From Cryobacterium sp. Y29 (GTDB taxonomy: Bacteria; Actinomycetota; Actinomycetes; Actinomycetales; Microbacteriaceae), in the NCBI RefSeq assembly GCF_002929825.1, contig NZ_PJJN01000036.1, positions 248,001 to 312,000 of the forward strand: DNA of 64,000 nucleotides, written 5' to 3'. Below are positions 59,332 to 64,000 of the stretch, piece by piece. Position 1 is the first letter of the stretch; each line of letters begins with the position of its first letter. A program made the translations under genes and the position numbers. Below the pieces are notes generated by a model, which was not told where the DNA came from, ran no database searches, and worked only from the letters and a program-made list of their open reading frames with translations.

Positions 59332-62300
59332 AGGCGCTCGGGGGCGATGACAGTGTCGTCGGCGACGAAATAGAACACGGCGTCGACAATGCTCGGATCG
59401 ATTCCCTTCCACCGGGCGTAGGCCAAACGGTAGAGCGCGAGTTGGGTTTGCTTCAGTTCCAGGTCAGCGGCATTCTTGGGAGCCCGCCCGGTTTTCCAGT
59501 CGACGACCTGATACCCCGCTTCGGTGCGATAGACGGCGTCGAGCTTGCAGACGAAAACTTGGCCCGCGAGCACGTGGTGAATTTCAATCTCGACGTCGAC
59601 CGGCGCCCGGTCGGCCCATTCGGACCGTTCAAAGGTGGCCTGCAGAACCGCAAACTGTTCCTGCTCGGGCACGGCGAGGTCATTCAATGCGCCTGTACCG
59701 CCGTCGTCGCCCGCACCGTCGTCGCCCGTACCGTCATCGCCGAAGTCCAGTTCGTTCAGCGCGGCATCGACGCGATCGGTGCCGGTCGCGCCGCCGGCAC
59801 GCCGCTCCACCCAGGAGTGAAACAGGGTGCCGAGCCGTGTGGCGCGGTAGGGGCGCTGCGGCATGGGGCGGCGCAGTTCGGCAGCGACTCCGGCAGGGTC
59901 GTCGACGTAGTCTTTGAACCGAGATGCGGGGATACGGGTGGGAACGGGGGTGACAGCCCCGCCGGCCAACCGCAGGGCCCGTTCTTCAAGCAGCAGGGTG
60001 ACCGCATGGGACCAGCGGGTGGGAGCATCCGCAGTGCTGCTCAAAACGCGGGTCGCGGCGGCTTCGACGAGAGCGCGGCGGGTGCCAAGCGGGTCGAACG
60101 GCCACAGTTCCGTGCCGCTGGAGGCGGAACCAGGTTTGTCGGCCTCGGCGCTCGTATCGGGGATGGCCCGGATGAGCCCGGCTTCGACGAGTTCTACCAG
60201 GTAGCGGCTGGGCTTTCGAACCGTCAGTCCCGGGCCCCAGAAGGAGCCGGTCAGCAGGAGATCTTGCTTGGCACGGGTGATGGCCACATAGATGAGCCGG
60301 CGTTCTTCGTCGTCGTGCCGCGTCGCCAACTGCTCCTTGTAGGTCTGGAAAGCCAGGTCATAATCGAGCTGGGTGTCGTGACCGGCGACTTCGAGCTCGG
60401 GCAGCTCGGAGCGATCGCCCCGAAAGCCGTAGGGCAGCTCGCCGAAGCGCAGCCACCCGCTGGAATCGTGAGCTAACGCGGGCAGGCTTTTCTCGGTGAG
60501 GTTGGGAATGGCGACAAAATCCCATTCGAGGCCCTTGGCGCCGTGAATCGTCAGCAACTGCACGGTGCCCTGTTCCGACATTTCAGCGCGCGGGCCGAGG
60601 TCGTCTTGCAGCTCTGCCCGCTTCAGCCAGCGCAGAAAACTGGCCAGGGTGCCCTGCTCATCGCTGTCGAGGAATGCGGCCACCGTGTCGTGGAAGGAAT
60701 ACAGGTTGGCGAGTCCGAGGTCGTTGTCCTCGTTCGCGGTCAGTTCGATGTCGAGCCGAAATTCCTGTTCGATCAGCCGCACGAAGTCGAGCAGCGGCAG
60801 GCTGGCGCGGGAACGCAGCCACGCCAGTTGCCGGCCGGCCGACTGTACGCGGGCGCGCCCCAGCTCGCTGAACTCCGCGAATTGGCCGTGAGAGTCAGGG
60901 GCTGTGGCCAGAAAGTCGAGCGCATCAACCAGGGAGCTGCCCTCATCACCGGCCACGGATGCCCGCAGCTTGCCCCGCAGATCGGCCGAAATGACTTTCT
61001 GGGCCCAATCATGCCGGGCCAGCCAGCGTGCCACATTGGCGAGAGCCTGCAGGTCGCGTGCGCCGACGCGGTAGCGAGCGCCGCTGAGGAGGCGCACGAG
61101 CTCGCTGCCGGCAGCAGGATCGTGCACCACCCGCAGAACGCTTACGACGTCGGCGACCTCCGGTGTGGAAAGCAATCCGCCAAGGCCCAGCACGTGCGCG
61201 CGTACGCCATGGGAGCGCAGCACCTCGGCGAAGTAGTCCATCTCCCGGCGCGCCCGAAAAAGCATGGCACCGGTGTGATCACCAACGAGCCGGGCGGCGA
61301 ACCAGTCGGCTACCGCATCGGCCTCATCGGCAATGGTCTCCGCCATGAGCGCGTCAATGCCACCGGCCCTAGTGCCGGCTGGCACCTTGAGTGTTTCGAC
61401 CTGGATTCCGCCGGGTTGGGCGCGCAGCGTCTGACTCAGCGGATCGACGACGGCATTCGCAGCGTCGAGAACGAGGGAGGGGTTCCGCCAGGTGAAGGAC
61501 AGCGACATGGTCGGCGCTGCGGCGGCCGGACTGGCGTCGCCGGTGTTGAAGTCTCGCTCGAAGCCGAGCAAATTTGCCGAGCTGGCGCCGCGCCATCCGT
61601 AAATCGACTGGTGCGGGTCACCGACGGCCATTACCGGGTGGTTGTGAAAGAGCGTATGCAACAGCTCGGTCTGCAGTACGGAGGTGTCCTGGTATTCGTC
61701 GAGCAGTACGACACGGTACTGCTCGCGATAACGGTCGACGACCGTATCGACTTTCTGGCAGACCTGAAGCGCGAGGGCCACTTGGTCGGAGAATTCGATG
61801 AGGCCGAGGCGGCGCTTCTCACTGCTGTACTGCGCAGCGAGTTCGGCGAGCACCGGCAATGGCGCTACTGCGGCCAAGGCATCGATCACCGAGTCATACG
61901 GCTTTTTCTTACGCGGGTTACCGTAGGGCAAATCACCCAGGTAAACGAAACTTTCGGCCAGGCCGGCAAGGTCGTGCGGGGTTCCCGGTGCGCCGTCGTG
62001 CCAAGGCGGCGGGTTCTCAGCGACGGCACGACTGAGTTGCAGCACGGCGTCGGTGACCTGGTCGACGCTCTTGCCGTAGGGCACCAGGCGACCGTCGCCG
62101 TGATCGATGACCACGCGCCGAGCGAGCAGCCAAGCGCTCGTTTCACTGAGCAGGACAGATTCCGGCTCCCGGCCGAGCAGCAGGGCATTGTCGGTGAACA
62201 ACCGACTGGCAAAAGAGTTGTACGTGGAGACGCTCGGCGTGTTGAAGAGGTCGGAAGACTCAGCCGCCGACCCGGCGCCTGAGCTGGCGTCTGAGTGGGC

Positions 62301-62624
62301 GATGATCGGCATCAGTCCGGCGGCATCGAGGTCGGCGATGCGCTTATTGATGCGATCGCTCAGCTCGCCGGCGGCCTTGCGGGTGAAGGTGAGGCCGAGA
62401 ATCTGGTCGGGGCGGGCGTGGCCGTTGGCCAGTAGCCACAGCACCCGGTTGGCCATCGTCTCGGTCTTGCCACTCCCGGCGCCGGCGACCACCAGGGTCG
62501 GCCTGAGCGGCGCCTCGATGACCTCCTGCTGCTCATCGGTGGGCGGAGGAAGCCTGAGCTCCGAGGCAATGTCGAGGGCGGAGACCGTGGTGACTGATGT
62601 GGTGACCGTTGTCGTGAGACTCAT
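59202..62624 (-). CDS. adnB: AdnB-like helicase-nuclease subunit
   Basis: A 1140-residue DNA-end-resecting helicase-nuclease. The N-terminal UvrD-like motor has Walker A VVAGAGSGKTETMANRV (residues 45-61), VVLLDEYQDTSVLQ near 310, HQSIYGWRGA near 340, LLTIHGAKGLEWDFVAIPNL near 690 and IYVAITRAKQDLLL near 780. The C-terminal RecB-type nuclease has GTLFHSWVERR near 950, VFVCKLDAVYRTEAGYQVVDWKTGRAPKN near 1050 (catalytic Asp, Asp and Lys) and QLALYRLAY. A Gly/Asp-rich low-complexity insert (DDGTGDDGAGDDGG) interrupts the nuclease. It overlaps adnA by 4 bp and converges on the APH-like gene. Confidence 0.88.
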   Translation of the reverse strand: MSLTTTVTTSVTTVSALDIASELRLPPPTDEQQEVIEAPLRPTLVVAGAGSGKTETMANRVLWLLANGHARPDQILGLTFTRKAAGELSDRINKRIADLDAAGLMPIIAHSDASSGAGSAAESSDLFNTPSVSTYNSFASRLFTDNALLLGREPESVLLSETSAWLLARRVVIDHGDGRLVPYGKSVDQVTDAVLQLSRAVAENPPPWHDGAPGTPHDLAGLAESFVYLGDLPYGNPRKKKPYDSVIDALAAVAPLPVLAELAAQYSSEKRRLGLIEFSDQVALALQVCQKVDTVVDRYREQYRVVLLDEYQDTSVLQTELLHTLFHNHPVMAVGDPHQSIYGWRGASSANLLGFERDFNTGDASPAAAAPTMSLSFTWRNPSLVLDAANAVVDPLSQTLRAQPGGIQVETLKVPAGTRAGGIDALMAETIADEADAVADWFAARLVGDHTGAMLFRARREMDYFAEVLRSHGVRAHVLGLGGLLSTPEVADVVSVLRVVHDPAAGSELVRLLSGARYRVGARDLQALANVARWLARHDWAQKVISADLRGKLRASVAGDEGSSLVDALDFLATAPDSHGQFAEFSELGRARVQSAGRQLAWLRSRASLPLLDFVRLIEQEFRLDIELTANEDNDLGLANLYSFHDTVAAFLDSDEQGTLASFLRWLKRAELQDDLGPRAEMSEQGTVQLLTIHGAKGLEWDFVAIPNLTEKSLPALAHDSSGWLRFGELPYGFRGDRSELPELEVAGHDTQLDYDLAFQTYKEQLATRHDDEERRLIYVAITRAKQDLLLTGSFWGPGLTVRKPSRYLVELVEAGLIRAIPDTSAEADKPGSASSGTELWPFDPLGTRRALVEAAATRVLSSTADAPTRWSHAVTLLLEERALRLAGGAVTPVPTRIPASRFKDYVDDPAGVAAELRRPMPQRPYRATRLGTLFHSWVERRAGGATGTDRVDAALNELDFGDDGTGDDGAGDDGGTGALNDLAVPEQEQFAVLQATFERSEWADRAPVDVEIEIHHVLAGQVFVCKLDAVYRTEAGYQVVDWKTGRAPKNAADLELKQTQLALYRLAYARWKGIDPSIVDAVFYFVADDTVIAPERLYSEADLLAAWSGAMTPVRESPDTGSSVDLLSESESMLIPEKL

Positions 62625-64000
62625 GAGCTGACCTGCTTGATGATGTGGATGCGGCAGGACCCGTGACTTCGCGGGTCGAGGCAGTGCGCGGTTATTTCGG
62701 CGATGAAAGTGCTGCCGCCCATGCCTGCCGCGTCGTCGCTTACCCGGGTGCGAAAAGCATCGAGCTGCTCCGGGGTGAAGGTGGGCTGGGTGGGATTGCG
62801 GTAGTTCTGTTTGACCGTGCCGGAGGAGATGATGACCAGGCGGGCACCAGCCAGCGCCATGTCGCCGGAAACGCCGTCGATGACGCCCTCCTGAAACGCC
62901 AGCTGGTAGGCGCCGAGCTGGGGATGCTCCGCGACGCCTACATCGCTTGTCGCGTCGCCCTTGCCGGTTTTCAGGTCGACGATCACGGCCCGTCCGTCGG
63001 CCTGGCGTTCCACGCGGTCGATGGTGCCCGACAGCACTGCGCCGCTCACGTCCAGTTGAAAAGTCCCCTCGGCGCTCAGCAGCTCACCGCCCCCGTTCTC
63101 GAAATCGAGCAGGTACGAGGCGAGCCGGTCGGTGAGCGCTCTGGCGGCGACTTTCTGCACGCGTGACTGCCAGTCGGCGTCGAAGTCGAGTTCGTTCCAG
63201 CGGGACTCCACGCCCTGCCAGAGCGCCTCTGGCCGACGGTCGACGCAGTCTTCCATGACCTTGTGAATGATCGTGCCGAGGTTGGCGGCGGTATTCGAGC
63301 TGCCGCCGCCGACCTGCCCGATCAGCCAGTGCAACGGACAGGTTTCGAAGGCGGCCATTCGCGACGGCGAGACACGCACCGGATCATCACCGGCCGCGGA
63401 GTCGTTGAGCGGGCGTACGGTACTCGGGTCGGCCAGGCCGTACCACTGATCCGGTGCGGCGCCGGGCACGTTTTCACTGGCCAGGCGGGACAAAGTGGCC
63501 GCGGCATCCGCTGCGCGAGCGGCCGTCTCGGAGTCGATGCGGGCCGGTAAGCGGATCGCCCGGGTCAGGTCACGACGCATCCGCCCGGCCAGGCCGCGCA
63601 ACGACAGGGGGTAACGGGCAAAATCGTCAACAGCTCGCTCAGGCTCAGGGTCTGGCAGCAGACGAAGAAAGACCGACGGCTCGTTTTCTTCATTGCTCAC
63701 GGCGGTGACGAGCAGTTCAGTCGTGGCACGACTGACGGCCTGGGCGAACATGCGCAATTCGTCATGGAGAACCGCGGTGCGCGCGTCGGTACCGGCAGCG
63801 TCGTGCCCGGTGCCGTCCTGGCCCGTGGCGACCACGGCCAGGTCGCCAGCGCCGAGCAGGGAGCCACGGATGCGCAGGTCGGGCCAGACATTGGCCTGCA
63901 CGCCGGCCACCACGACAATGTCGAAATCGCGCCCGATGGTGCCGCTTGGGGTAGACACGGTGACGGCCGCGCCCAAAGCACGCGGCGCGAGGGTATCTTC
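62621..64000 (-). CDS. adnA: AdnA-like helicase-nuclease subunit (5' part outside the window)
   Basis: The last 460 residues of the partner subunit of AdnB. The frame is open to the window edge, so the start lies beyond 64000. Visible are the helicase motif V/VI region (GRDFDIVVVAGVQANVWPDLRIRGSLLG, then ELRMFAQAVSRATTELLVTAVS), a long helical linker, and a RecB-family nuclease domain. The nuclease shows SRMAAFETCPLHWLIG, GTIIHKVMEDC, GTIDRVERQADGRAVIVDLKTGKG (catalytic Asp, Asp-x-Lys) and QLGAYQLAF. Cysteines in FETCPL and in the C-terminal HCLDPRSHGSCRIH could be Fe-S ligands, although only three candidates are seen. ATGA overlap with adnB supports a heterodimer. Confidence 0.85.
   Translation of the reverse strand, partial: EDTLAPRALGAAVTVSTPSGTIGRDFDIVVVAGVQANVWPDLRIRGSLLGAGDLAVVATGQDGTGHDAAGTDARTAVLHDELRMFAQAVSRATTELLVTAVSNEENEPSVFLRLLPDPEPERAVDDFARYPLSLRGLAGRMRRDLTRAIRLPARIDSETAARAADAAATLSRLASENVPGAAPDQWYGLADPSTVRPLNDSAAGDDPVRVSPSRMAAFETCPLHWLIGQVGGGSSNTAANLGTIIHKVMEDCVDRRPEALWQGVESRWNELDFDADWQSRVQKVAARALTDRLASYLLDFENGGGELLSAEGTFQLDVSGAVLSGTIDRVERQADGRAVIVDLKTGKGDATSDVGVAEHPQLGAYQLAFQEGVIDGVSGDMALAGARLVIISSGTVKQNYRNPTQPTFTPEQLDAFRTRVSDDAAGMGGSTFIAEITAHCLDPRSHGSCRIHIIKQVSS

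Noticed and set aside
60543-62282. A 579-codon open frame on the plus strand inside adnB
   Set aside because: It is antisense to well-conserved helicase motifs, has no domain and an odd composition. Such frames are expected opposite high-GC genes.
62621-64000. Complete four-cysteine Fe-S signature in AdnA
   Set aside because: Only three suitably placed cysteines are visible in the portion present, so a cluster is mentioned as possible but not called.

Overview
The window is high-GC actinobacterial DNA, most likely from the family Microbacteriaceae. Evidence for this includes GTG starts, many 1-8 bp start/stop overlaps, a small DUF7882-type protein that is a hallmark of that family, and an adnA-adnB / uvrD / nudC / DUF2342 / Lon-PDZ / UPF0182 neighbourhood that resembles the Rv3193c-Rv3202c region of Mycobacterium. 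A cold-environment genus such as Cryobacterium would fit but is not shown.

Layout. (1) 1-6.9 kb is a cell-wall glycopolymer (teichoic-acid-like) locus: a TagG/TagH-type ABC exporter, a CDP-glycerol glycerophosphotransferase-like enzyme, a CDP-alcohol phosphatidyltransferase and two GT2 glycosyltransferases, with an XRE regulator and a membrane-active-looking unknown between them. (2) 7-16.4 kb is mostly housekeeping: an HtrA protease, a DapC-like aminotransferase preceded by a 10-codon mini-ORF, an old-yellow-enzyme reductase, an alpha/beta hydrolase, DUF7882, a nitrilase-like amidase, and a GT-C mannosyltransferase next to a polyprenol-phosphate mannose synthase. (3) 16.4-22.2 kb is a de novo NAD operon: nrtR-nadA-nadB-nadC-nifS-like. 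(4) 22.3-34.3 kb is a myo-inositol catabolic cluster: a GntR regulator, then on the minus strand iolC, a Cgl0159-type aldolase, iolA, iolB, iolD, iolG, iolE and an ABC sugar importer. Palindromes with a shared TGTCATGACA-like core lie upstream of gntR, iolC and (with one mismatch) iolG.

(5) 34.7-47.9 kb is bounded by two identical initiator tRNA-fMet genes. It holds a ROK repressor and a divergent ten-gene operon-like array: two sugar isomerase-like TIM barrels plus an ABC sugar importer, two Gfo/Idh/MocA oxidoreductases, an ABM monooxygenase-like protein, an epoxide-hydrolase-like protein and an agarase-like TIM barrel with altered catalytic positions. Decayed sequence and an excisionase-like HTH gene follow beside the second tRNA. 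I regard this as the best candidate for an undescribed system: uptake and oxidative dismantling of an unusual glycoside or cyclitol, possibly carried on an integrated segment.

(6) 48-64 kb holds UPF0182, a Lon-like PDZ protease, a DUF2342 metalloprotease-like protein, an alcohol dehydrogenase that has lost its whole Rossmann domain in frame, a cyclodehydratase-like orphan, a short UvrD helicase, NudC, an aminoglycoside-phosphotransferase-fold protein lacking its catalytic residues, and AdnB plus the 3' part of AdnA, the actinobacterial double-strand-break resection helicase-nuclease.
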